Assembly (NCBI RefSeq): GCF_001465345.1
Contig: NZ_CP013655.1
Span: 1,563,349-1,627,348, forward strand
Reading direction: 5' to 3'
Length of the DNA stretch: 64,000 nucleotides
Source: Enterococcus rotai
Lineage (GTDB): Bacteria; Bacillota; Bacilli; Lactobacillales; Enterococcaceae
Position 1 is the first letter of the stretch; each line of letters starts with the position of its first letter. Both the position numbers and the translations under genes were made by a program. The notes beneath the pieces were generated by a model that was not told the DNA's origin, searched no databases, and saw only the letters and a program-made list of their open reading frames with translations. Shown here piece by piece: positions 25,732 to 34,800 of the stretch.

Positions 25732-26007
25732 ATGAGTGGAAAATATCTAAATTATGTAGGCGAAATTATTACAGATGTGGAATACCACGGTTTAGGAGAA
25801 CCAGAAGGTTTTCTAGAAGTACACATGGATGTTGAGTTGCCGTTTCGTTTGTATTGTAGAACGGGAGAACAAGATTGGGAAGAAGTTGCAGAATCAGAAC
25901 GGTTAGCACTGATCGATCAATTACGAGATAAGAAATCCAAATACTCTAAAAGCGATTATCGGTTTTATACATTGGACTTTTACCTAGCAAGCTTAGGTGG
26001 ACTATAA
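25732..26007 (+). CDS. Conserved-looking hypothetical protein, 91 residues
   Basis: A small acidic protein without membrane segments or signal peptide; no motif recognised. The start at 25732 (MSGKYLNY) has AGGAGG 10 nt upstream and is preferred to a start three codons earlier. Features are an aromatic-rich C-terminus (YRFYTLDFYLASLGGL) and several Glu/Asp clusters. It lies alone between two acetyltransferase genes with a hairpin after it. Probably a real gene, because of the ribosome binding site and clean borders. Confidence 0.65.
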   Translation: MSGKYLNYVGEIITDVEYHGLGEPEGFLEVHMDVELPFRLYCRTGEQDWEEVAESERLALIDQLRDKKSKYSKSDYRFYTLDFYLASLGGL

Positions 26008-26064
26008 TTTGTAAAAAGGAATGAAAGCGTTTAATTTTCCTTCTCTGTAAAACAATACGATGAT

Positions 26065-26106
26065 AGAAAGCTACTTGCAAAAACGACAAGTGGTTTTCTA
26101 TTTTTA
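26065..26106 (+). terminator. Probable terminator after the 91-residue gene
   Basis: AGAAA-C-ACTTG pairs imperfectly with CAAGT-GG-TTTCT and is followed by ATTTTT. Confidence 0.65.
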
Positions 26107-26176
26107 TTTACTTTGAAACACAAGAATAGGTACAATAGAGTCAGAAGATTACATCAAAAAGTGGAGGTGCAGCATA

Positions 26177-26644
26177 ATGGCAGTCAAAATAGAACGGGTA
26201 GCAACAACTCATCCAGATTTATTGTATTTAATCCAAGAATTAAATCATTTTTTTAATGAAGAATGGGGGACAGAGGTAGCGCAAGGATATCAAAATCATC
26301 ACAATTTAGCTGAAATGGTATGTGCAGTTGTGGCTTATGATGATCAAGTTGCAGTTGGCTGCGGTTGTTGGAAACTGTTGGATGAACAGACACCAGAAAT
26401 TAAACGAATGTATGTACAACAAACGAGCCGCGGTAACGGGGCAGCTAGTGAAATCATCCAAGCATTAGAGGCAGATATACTAGAAAAAGGCTATCAGCAA
26501 GCTGTTTTAGAAACGGGAAAAGATATGACAGGTGCTATTCGATTCTACGAACGACACGGCTATCACATCATTCCAAATTATGGTGAGTTTATTGGTGATG
26601 CGTTATGTATTTGTATGAAGAAAACAATAAAAACAGCTAAGTAA
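26177..26644 (+). CDS. GNAT-family N-acetyltransferase
   Basis: A 155-residue acetyltransferase with KRMYVQQTSRGNGAASEII as the acetyl-CoA loop (about 75-93) and ETGKDMTGAIRFYERHGYH as motif B. It is not close in sequence to the GNAT at 25173. GGAGG lies 9 nt before the ATG. Substrate unknown. It is convergent with the DUF218 gene. Confidence 0.87.
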   Translation: MAVKIERVATTHPDLLYLIQELNHFFNEEWGTEVAQGYQNHHNLAEMVCAVVAYDDQVAVGCGCWKLLDEQTPEIKRMYVQQTSRGNGAASEIIQALEADILEKGYQQAVLETGKDMTGAIRFYERHGYHIIPNYGEFIGDALCICMKKTIKTAK

Positions 26645-26658
26645 GAAGATGAGCAGAA

Positions 26659-26792
26659 AAAAAGTGACTAGGCTATCACTCTAGGAGCTATAACCCAGTC
26701 ACTTAAAATTCGAATAGACGGTGGAAACAGAGGCAGCACTTTCTTATTTCTCAGGGCTTAACGCCTTTTTCACCCTCTTTTTAAAAAGGCTA
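26659..26792. repeat. Dispersed intergenic repeat, copy B, with terminators
   Basis: AAGTGACT...AGTCACTT encloses the ACTC-GAG core and CCCAG, followed by GAATAGACGG and CAGAGG as in copy A. A second hairpin (GCCTTTTT/AAAAAGGC) at 26771-26792 serves as terminator between the convergent genes. Confidence 0.55.
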
Positions 26793-26822
26793 ATTATATT
26801 GAATAGTTAATCGTTAGTAAGG

Positions 26823-27848
26823 TTATATAGGCAATACACTCCTAATAATGAATACTAAACAAACTAAGATCATAGAGACTGTAAACCACTTATATTGAGT
26901 TAATAAAGCAATATATTCGCGAATAAGAGCAGTTGGAAGAAAATATAGAGCAGTTGGGGCACCCACGCCTTCTGCTTTTAAATGAGCTTTTCTAGCGTAT
27001 AAGGCTCCTCGCAAAACATGATAATTATTTGTTGAGAAGAGAATCGTCGGAGCTTGGTCTTTATTTTTCCAGTCTTCAAAAATAATTTTTTTTGAAAAAG
27101 CCATATTTTCAAAGGTTGTTGTCGATTGATCCTCCATTAAAATATGAACATCTGGTATTTGCTGTGATAGCAAATATTTTTTCATGGCAAAGGCTTCCGA
27201 AACCGGTTCATCTGCTCCTTGGCCACCACTAACAACAATTTTGGCAGTTGGATTTTTATGATAATACTCGATTGCTTTATCCAATCTACTTTTAAGCAGT
27301 GGGGGAACTTCCTCACTTCTGATACCAGAACCTAAGGTGATGATGTAATCAACTTTCTTTTTGATTGGAATCATTTGATACATCCATGAATAAAATAAAT
27401 AACAAGTGAACAGAAAAGAAAAGAGCAAATCACTTAATAATAGAAAAAGTAATATTGAAAAAAGCCAGAGCGGAATCTTACTAGAGCCCATAGACAATAA
27501 ATAGAAAAAAGCTGGTACGGTAATAAGTAGATTGATCCCTAATAGCGCGGAAAGTTTTGCGGTAACGCTGCGACCTTCTTTGGTTTGCATCGTATGTGTG
27601 TTAAAAATAAAAAAGGTGCATACGATTAAAAATATCAAGGGAAATAACGTGTAGAAAATAACAGTGAGAAGTTCTGAACTGTTTGTAGAAATTTCACTTA
27701 TTTTTATCAATCCTACTACAAATAAAGTCAAAATAAGAAACAAGCCGCCAAAGGCAAAGAACATGCCTCCAAAAAAGCTGCGACGTTCCTTTAGTAAAAT
27801 AAGGCCCCCGATAATAATAAAAATACAAGATATAATAACTAATGGCAT
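26823..27848 (-). CDS. YdcF/ElyC-like DUF218 membrane protein
   Basis: A 341-residue protein with five or six membrane helices in the first 165 residues and a DUF218 domain at about 167-300, including DYIITLGSGIR, KIVVSGGQGADEP and STTTFENMAFS, then a last membrane helix (about 322-340). DUF218 proteins such as ElyC and SanA act in envelope integrity. AAGGAGAG precedes the ATG. It lies downstream of another minus-strand gene but is separated from it by a strong hairpin. Confidence 0.85.
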   Translation of the reverse strand: MPLVIISCIFIIIGGLILLKERRSFFGGMFFAFGGLFLILTLFVVGLIKISEISTNSSELLTVIFYTLFPLIFLIVCTFFIFNTHTMQTKEGRSVTAKLSALLGINLLITVPAFFYLLSMGSSKIPLWLFSILLFLLLSDLLFSFLFTCYLFYSWMYQMIPIKKKVDYIITLGSGIRSEEVPPLLKSRLDKAIEYYHKNPTAKIVVSGGQGADEPVSEAFAMKKYLLSQQIPDVHILMEDQSTTTFENMAFSKKIIFEDWKNKDQAPTILFSTNNYHVLRGALYARKAHLKAEGVGAPTALYFLPTALIREYIALLTQYKWFTVSMILVCLVFIIRSVLPI

Positions 27849-27871
27849 TAAACGTTACTCTCCTTCTTCAA

Positions 27872-27916
27872 CTAAATAAGATGGAAAAAAGTCATTCATT
27901 TTTCCATCTTATTTAG
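27872..27916. terminator. 18-bp hairpin terminator between two minus-strand genes
   Basis: CTAAATAAGATGGAAAAA pairs exactly with TTTTTCCATCTTATTTAG across a 9-nt loop. Confidence 0.85.
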
Positions 27917-27956
27917 AAATTTTGCGAGAGTAGTATCAATTTAAAAAGCTTCTGTT

Positions 27957-28547
27957 CTACCTCTCGTCGTATAGTTGATTCATTTCAACATTATTATAAT
28001 GGATTAGAACCTTAGATGCATCTGATTTGACTTTTAAGACACCGAGACTAATTGGTGAACCAGTAAACTCATTGTATTGATTATCTGGGAGGATGAACAC
28101 GCTATTGACATAGGCGGATGATTCACCTAATGTCACATACTCATGTACTTTAGAAGAAAATGCTTTGTCTGCTTCATCTTTAATTAAAGGAGCATTCTCT
28201 TTTGAAAATAAAGTTGCTTCATCTTTAGAAATTTGTTTTATTGCGTCAAATGTATACTCATTCTTTTTACTAGTTACTTTTTGAAAGCCATTAAGTGTTG
28301 TTATTTTTTTAGCATCAGTTGTATTTAAAACAAGGGTGTTCGAATTTTTTACCCATTTACCATTTACAACGATGGACTTCTCGATATCTCCTTTTTGTGA
28401 ATTGATTGCATCAGTTACTCTTTTTTCATCTTTATCTAACACAATGATTCCGTAAACAGGTTTATGTTTAACATGATTATAGAGTAAAATTCCCCCTACA
28501 GATAGAATAATTAGACCTAAAAAAGAAATTAAGATTTTTTTTAACAT
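27957..28547 (-). CDS. Membrane-anchored extracellular protein, unknown
   Basis: A 196-residue protein with one N-terminal helix (residues 4-26) and a hydrophilic extracellular part that is lysine-rich. No cysteine for lipidation is seen, so it is probably an uncleaved signal anchor. Segments such as KPVYGIIVLDKDE and GSPISLGVLKVKSD suggest beta structure. The AAAGGAG site is correctly spaced. I do not recognise the family; it is divergent from the AbrB-membrane gene. Confidence 0.7.
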   Translation of the reverse strand: MLKKILISFLGLIILSVGGILLYNHVKHKPVYGIIVLDKDEKRVTDAINSQKGDIEKSIVVNGKWVKNSNTLVLNTTDAKKITTLNGFQKVTSKKNEYTFDAIKQISKDEATLFSKENAPLIKDEADKAFSSKVHEYVTLGESSAYVNSVFILPDNQYNEFTGSPISLGVLKVKSDASKVLIHYNNVEMNQLYDER

Positions 28548-28755
28548 AAAAAGCTCCTTTGAATATTATTTAACGTTAGTATATAAAAAAAACGAAATTT
28601 CTATCATCGATTAATGTGAATAAAAACGAACAATACTGAAAGACAAGCAGAATTTTTTGCAATTAAATAGTTTAAAGAATGTCTATAGCTTGCTTTTAAA
28701 CACAATAAATCTATAATATTTATGAGGTGTTAACTTAAGAATAGGGGGAACGGGT

Positions 28756-29952
28756 GTGGGAAAAAATACATTTAGTATAACGATACCTGAAAAAATAGTA
28801 GAAGAATTTCATTTAGAAAACGAAGATGAAGTGACGGTAAGTATCAAGGATCAAAAAATAGTGATTGAACCAAAAAAGAAAGCACCAGGGAATCAAACCC
28901 TTTCATTAAGATGGTTTTTGATTCCGACAACGGTGATCAGCCTTTTATTTTTAGGGTACTTATTTTATACTGACAAAACCCAAATTGCGTTAGTAGGGGC
29001 ATATTCAATTGCGAACTTTGTGCTGTCATTTGGGGTGTTAAGTGGCGTCTTTAGCTTCTTACTCTTTTTTATTAAAGGAAAAAGAGCTCAAGTCACAACG
29101 AAATCAAAGGATATTTACTGGCGAAATTTTCCTACGATTTTACTGTCATTTATTGTTATTTTAGTTTTTGCATTACTTGTTTTTTTCAAAGTGATTGGAC
29201 TTGTTTTTATTGGTGCAACATTTGACCGTTATACAGCAACACTGCTATTTTTTGTTTTTGTTGGTTTAGTCAATTATTTTATGATTTATTCAGCGTTGTC
29301 GATTACACCAGCTAAACTGACAAATCTATTGATTTTCGTGATTATTGGTGGTGTTCTACTGGCGATGATCACAAATAAAGATTATCAATGGTGGCAATTT
29401 AACTTTAGCTTTTTAGGAACGATTGAAGCGAAAAGTAGTTGGCAATTTAATTTAACGCTGATGTTTTCTTCCTTACTGATGGTAGCGTTGATTGATGGAT
29501 TATTTGTAGAGTTGCAAAAAGCGATCCCCCATAGTAAACGATTGACGATCTTAAGAGTTTTACTGACATTAACAGCGCTAGATCTTGGGGCTGTCGGATT
29601 ATTTCCTTACACTGAAACGGGGCCTTTTCAAGGCGTTCACAATCAAGTAGCTGGTTATTTAGTGTATTTGATCGTTATTTTGATTGTAGGGATCAAATGG
29701 CTATTGCCGAATGTAACGAAAGAGTTTTTGTCGATTTCTTATATGATCGCAGCGACCTTAGTTGTGGTTGTTGTGCTATTTCAATGGACGAGTTATCTCT
29801 CATTGACAGCATTTGAGTTATTATCATTTATGTTGGCATTTAGCTGGATCGTTTTATTACTCCAAAATCTACAGAAAATGGCACAAAATATCAATAATAC
29901 CTTTGAAGTGAAGGTGAAACTAGCTTCAGAAAAACAAGAAGAGCAAGAGTGA
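28756..29952 (+). CDS. AbrB/MazE-type DNA-binding domain fused to a polytopic membrane protein
   Basis: A 398-residue protein. The first 40 residues are a clear AbrB/SpoVT swapped-hairpin domain (NTFSITIPEKIVEEFHLE, then EVTVSIKDQKIVIEPKK), and from residue 51 on there are about ten membrane helices. The second part resembles DUF998-like integral membrane domains. AbrB domains dimerise and bind DNA, so this could be a membrane-tethered regulator, or the domain may have been recruited for oligomerisation. GTG start with AGGGGGAA nearby; the C-terminus is charged and cytoplasmic (KLASEKQEEQE). Monocistronic. Confidence 0.78.
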   Translation: MGKNTFSITIPEKIVEEFHLENEDEVTVSIKDQKIVIEPKKKAPGNQTLSLRWFLIPTTVISLLFLGYLFYTDKTQIALVGAYSIANFVLSFGVLSGVFSFLLFFIKGKRAQVTTKSKDIYWRNFPTILLSFIVILVFALLVFFKVIGLVFIGATFDRYTATLLFFVFVGLVNYFMIYSALSITPAKLTNLLIFVIIGGVLLAMITNKDYQWWQFNFSFLGTIEAKSSWQFNLTLMFSSLLMVALIDGLFVELQKAIPHSKRLTILRVLLTLTALDLGAVGLFPYTETGPFQGVHNQVAGYLVYLIVILIVGIKWLLPNVTKEFLSISYMIAATLVVVVVLFQWTSYLSLTAFELLSFMLAFSWIVLLLQNLQKMAQNINNTFEVKVKLASEKQEEQE

Positions 29953-29954
29953 AT

Positions 29955-29998
29955 AAATAGGTTAAAGTTAAGCTGGAAAGTTCAACTTTAACCTATTT
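29955..29998. terminator. Bidirectional terminator between convergent genes
   Basis: AAATAGGTTAAAGTT pairs exactly with AACTTTAACCTATTT (15 bp, 14-nt loop). Its right end overlaps the last codons of the sce7725 gene. Confidence 0.85.
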
Positions 29999-30856
29999 AT
30001 GTTGATCAAGGTAACGAGACATCAGTTCCATGTGGTGCATTACAGCCGCTTTTCTCATCACGCCCATACCAGGAAATTTTTCTTTCGAAACTGATTCAAG
30101 TAATAATTCAATCCCAAATGTTACATGCTCACCATACAATCTGTTCCCCCAATCACTCACCTCAGCCATGAGTTCAAAGAACTGATCTTTTTGACTCGGA
30201 GCATCTTCGCTTGAAAGAAAATGATGGATTCGCAATTGATCATGTTCAAAATAGACAAGATGGAGGCTTAAGATTTTTGAAGGATAACTATGTTCATAAT
30301 AAATGCGACTATCAATAGAAAAATCACTAAAGCCAATAAAACCGCTTTTTTGAAAGGTTAAATGAGTATCAGAAAAAAATTCATCCGGACATTCTTGATA
30401 AAAACTTGTTTTAGGCAGTCTAGTAAAAACATCTTGTGAAAGAATTTTAGCGCCTTTGACTTTTTGCAGCAAACGAAATTCTTGTGGTAGTAGGACCTTT
30501 ATTTGATTAGATTGCCAATCGCTTTGAAGGGCTGGCGTTGCATTATTGATCACAAATAATTGGGATTCTGTACTTAAGGTTTCGATAGGCTGTTCTACGA
30601 TCATCGCTTTATCTAAGGACAAAGAATGTAGATAGAGCAGTCCGTCTTCAGTCAGGAAATCACCTGCTTGAGGATTTTGAATAAGATAAAAAGGGTGATT
30701 TTCTTTTTGAAACAAGCGAATAAATTTTTTTAACGCATTAGAATTTTTCACTGGTTCAATGATCGGCAAGATCTTATTAGATAAACGATGTTGTTCTACC
30801 AAGGTTGTCAAAGCCAATAAATCAAATTGTTTCCCTCGAAAATAAGGATAATACAT
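29993..30856 (-). CDS. sce7725-family protein
   Basis: A 287-residue soluble protein beginning MYYPYFRGKQFDLLALTTL, the typical opening of the sce7725 family, with LPIIEPVK near residue 33 and GIELLLESVSKEKFPGMGVM near the C-terminus. Members of this family are found next to nuclease-like genes in diverse bacteria, and their function is not established. It overlaps the upstream gene in a TAATG arrangement, so the two are translationally coupled and probably work together. Confidence 0.8.
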   Translation of the reverse strand: MYYPYFRGKQFDLLALTTLVEQHRLSNKILPIIEPVKNSNALKKFIRLFQKENHPFYLIQNPQAGDFLTEDGLLYLHSLSLDKAMIVEQPIETLSTESQLFVINNATPALQSDWQSNQIKVLLPQEFRLLQKVKGAKILSQDVFTRLPKTSFYQECPDEFFSDTHLTFQKSGFIGFSDFSIDSRIYYEHSYPSKILSLHLVYFEHDQLRIHHFLSSEDAPSQKDQFFELMAEVSDWGNRLYGEHVTFGIELLLESVSKEKFPGMGVMRKAAVMHHMELMSRYLDQHK

Positions 30857-31527
30857 TATTTTCCCTCCAAAAGACGCTGTTCTAGCTCAAAATAAGCCTC
30901 ACGAGTTGCATCCAATTCATTTTTTAACGCTTCGACTGCTTGATCACAAATATCATCAACGAAGCGATCATAGAAATTGATACCTCCGCCAAATAAGTCA
31001 TAATCTGGTTGTCTTTTTTTTAGCTCTTTATAGAGTTGATCTGTTGAAAATACTCGTAAACCGCGAGCGGTTTGTTTGGCTTTGCCGACTTCACGAGCCT
31101 GGGCTGTAATCAAGCGGAAAAGTAGTTCTTGTTCATTGACCAAAAGTTCTTGCCGTTGTGGCTTTTTTTCGATCGTAAAATAGCCAGGTAGCATTTGATC
31201 TTTGGTTGAAAGGTATTGATGATAAACCATCACACCGACGTGCTTAGGGATATCTTCTTTAATTTTGGCAAAAAGAGCTTCTGGTAAGACAAAATAGTTA
31301 TAGTTACCAATAAATGAAAGTTTGGCCTTTGAGCGGAAATCGGCTGTGCTAACTTTTAACTCATAACAACGCCATTCAAATTGTTTTTCTGCAGTCAAGC
31401 GGCAACTTAGCGTATCAACAATTCCTTGGTCGTCTGGCATAGTCACTTCTTCTACTACGATATCGCCATTTTCCCGACAATAATAATAAAGAACCTCTTC
31501 CATTTGGGTGGTTAATGATGTTTTCAT
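30856..31527 (-). CDS. PD-(D/E)XK nuclease-like protein, partner of sce7725
   Basis: A 223-residue protein. VDTLSCRLTAEKQFEWRCYELKVSTADF fits a PD-(D/E)XK core in which Asp36 or so and Glu-Leu-Lys (YELKVS) would be the catalytic Asp and E-x-K, and SFIGNYNYFVLPEALF would be the following strand-helix, as in MmcB-like proteins. (The quoted stretch is at about residues 35-62.) The rest is charged and helical. Start AAGGAG site present. It heads a two-gene operon with the sce7725 gene. A DNA repair or defence role is possible; activity is unproven. Confidence 0.6.
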   Translation of the reverse strand: MKTSLTTQMEEVLYYYCRENGDIVVEEVTMPDDQGIVDTLSCRLTAEKQFEWRCYELKVSTADFRSKAKLSFIGNYNYFVLPEALFAKIKEDIPKHVGVMVYHQYLSTKDQMLPGYFTIEKKPQRQELLVNEQELLFRLITAQAREVGKAKQTARGLRVFSTDQLYKELKKRQPDYDLFGGGINFYDRFVDDICDQAVEALKNELDATREAYFELEQRLLEGK

Positions 31528-31888
31528 TGTTAACTCCTTTATTCTTTTCTTATACTATAAAACGTATGTTCGTAAAAATAAAGTGTTTTTTCTTTTCTAC
31601 TCGTTAAAAAGCAGAAATTTAAATCAGTAATAGGGAAAGTTTATCCCGATTTTAATTCTGAATTTTATAGAAAATATTTTTTAATTATTTATTATTATAG
31701 TTTCTTGAAAATAAAATCTAGTATTTTTAGTAAAAGAATCGGCTGTTTATAGATAATTCAGTTATTTTTTAAGGATAACGGTATATATGTTTTTATTTTT
31801 TGTTAAAATGTAAAAAAATAATCATAATAAAGTTTAGAAAAGTATATTATATAAATATACAAAAATAGTAAGAAAAAGGAGTTTGTTC
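31528..31888. other. Divergent AT-rich promoter region of the large adhesin gene
   Basis: About 360 bp, extremely AT-rich, between the minus-strand nuclease-like gene and the adhesin gene. A small dyad (GTATAT-ATATAC) lies about 30 bp upstream of the adhesin ribosome binding site. I see no gene or structured RNA. Presumably it contains the binding region of the Mga-like regulator. Confidence 0.4.
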
Positions 31889-34800
31889 ATGAAGAAAAGA
31901 AAGTTACATATATTTATGCTTGCAGTATTACTTACACAAAGCTTTGGTTCGACCGTAAGTGCTTTTGCAACAACGACTACTAACATAGATCAAAATTCCC
32001 CGACTGAACAATCAGCTGACACATCTGTAGAAGAAACCTCCGAAACTAACTTATCAAGTGAATTTGTAGAACCGCTAATTGAAAATCTTGATAAAGCCAC
32101 TGAAGAAGCCACTAAAACAAATGAAAGTGACAGAGAGCAGGAGGCTAGCTCGCCTGCTTCAACTGAACAGTCAACAACAGAGAGCACAGCGATTCCAAAA
32201 ACAAAAGAAACGACGCTTGGTGCAGCGATTGAGGATGAAATCTTAGCCAATATGACCATTACCAATATGGAAGGTGTGGAGTATAGTCAAAGTACCTTAA
32301 ACCGAGTGTTGAATACAACTCCTGTAACGGCAAAATTGAATTTTGTGATCAAAGATAAGGACTATGCGCCTGGTTCAGTTTATACGATGACCTTACCTGA
32401 TAACTTAGGTTATTCCAATGTTGGTGGAGAAGTAGCGAACGTTGGCGCAACTTGGGCAGTCGATGCCAAAAGCCAAACACTGACGATTACCTTTAATCAA
32501 CGTGTTACGGATACTCAATTTAATTTAGAGTTGAAAAGCTATGTATTCACTGAGACAAAACCCTTAGTGACGATCCAAACAGCTGGTCAAACGACAAATA
32601 AATATAATTTTGACTTGTATGAAGAAGTCGCGCCAATCAAATATGAAGAAACAACGAATAATTTCGGAATCAAAGGGAACATCTATTACAATCTAGATAG
32701 AGCTTTATCTGGCAGTCAAAATTTAGAGTTAGCGACATCAGATATACCTGGAGCAAAATTTTATAACACTTCTAAAGAACAAATTGGTGTTTTCTCATAC
32801 GATGTTGATATCAACGGAAATGTACTGCCAGAGTCAAAGCAGACCTTATCGAAAGATGTAGACTACACAATCAATGAGGACGTCGCTAATCGAAGCTCAA
32901 TCACCATTACAAATATGGACCAACAAAAAGCCTATGCTTTATCTGTGGATCGCACGATGGCTTTAGAAAATGTCTCAAATTATTCGTATAGTTTTTACAA
33001 TCAATATCCTACGACTAAATTAGGATCTGTCAGTATAAACCGCTCAACTGCGCCATATGGTGGTCTAGAGTTTACGGCCAAAACGAGTAAAGATCAAAAA
33101 TCATTAAAAGAACTAAGCCTAGGATCGTTACAAGGAGCTAATTTTCAAGAAAAAGGAAATTATTATCTTTATATTTACAATATTCCTACACAAACTAAAG
33201 TAGGGGAACAAATTGTTTTAGAAAGTAAAAATGGCCAAACAATCAATGATTATACATTTTCAGCGTATACGGCTGATTACCAAACAGCTCAAATCACGGA
33301 TTATTTTGACATCAAGAAAGAAAATAATAAATTAACATTAACTGCAACGAAAGATAGCGTTTTGAAAATCAGTGTAAATAAGCTAATGATTCCATTTGAT
33401 CAAAAAGATATTGATATTGCGCTGAGTACGCCTGTCGTCAATAGCGGTAAGGAGATAATGTTTGTATCTGACCAATACTTGCAGCCAATTTCGATCATTA
33501 ATCCGAATAATGCGGAAACGGCCTGGGGAAATTATGACAGTAATGGTGCTTATTCTGGCGATACAACGATCGCAATTGCTGGTAGCAGCAAAACACCTGT
33601 AAAGAATGCGACAATCAAAATCGAACATCCAAATTACTTACAATTAAGAGCGCCTAAAGGGGTATACGATTATTACAAGCTGGATAAAGACTACACGATA
33701 ACAGCAGTTGAAGGCGGTAGCTTGATAAAATTTTCAACACCAGTCACTCATTCATTCAATCTGGATCTAGGGTTTAATTATGTGCCTGATAGTCTAGAAA
33801 AAAGTAAAAGTATTCCAATCGATACGCTTCCAGTCGTGTTAAGTGCCGATGACTATGAAACAGTTAATACAACCGTTAGAACTGGTAGAAAAATGTATTC
33901 AGAGCGAACGTTACAGGCAAGCAAAAATCAATTTTTAGTCAATGCAAGAAATGATTCGTTTGACTCCTTAAGTATCTCAACGAAGATTCCTGCTGGAGCA
34001 GATGTAGTGTTTGATATTTATGATGTTTCAAATGATCAAGTGGATTCTATTTATCCACAATATTGGGATCGTGGGTACTACTTTGATAAACCATTAGATC
34101 CTACCAGCGCAGCGTATCCAAAAATCACCTTTGACGAAGCTGCAAACAGTTATCAATTTGATTTCGGTAAAACATCGAAACGCTATATTATTGAATATAA
34201 ATATGCCAATGGCTGGATCGATACCAAAACGATCAATGTGACTGGAAGCGCGGCAGAACCATTATATGGAAATCAAGAAATGACAGCCTCAGTTTCAGTA
34301 AACAATGAAGGCGCAGAAATTCTATCTGCTACTCAGACAAGCCATGAATCATTAAAAAATGTAACAAAAAATGAAGTGAAAACAAAAAATATTAATAATG
34401 GAACACGTAAAGTTAAAAATCCAACCTTTGATATCACAACCAAAGGGACGACCAATGCTGGCATCGATTTAAATTCAATCACGATAGCAGATGTTCCACA
34501 AGATTCCTATACTATCAAGCAAACAGCAACCGGTGCTCAAATTATTTTTGCAGATTATACGTTAACACAAGATATTACCATTACTTACAATACAGTATCT
34601 AAAAATGCTGGACAAATTTATACGGAAACCATTATCAAAGCGGATAATCTAGATCAAATGACTGAAACTCGTAGAACAGCCACAACAACGCCACTTGTTT
34701 TGAGATTTTCTGATGGAGATGCAGAAGGAGTCGTATATTTGGCTCAAGCACAATTTCACACGTATAATGAGAGTAATCAAGCGATAAACATTCCTCATGT

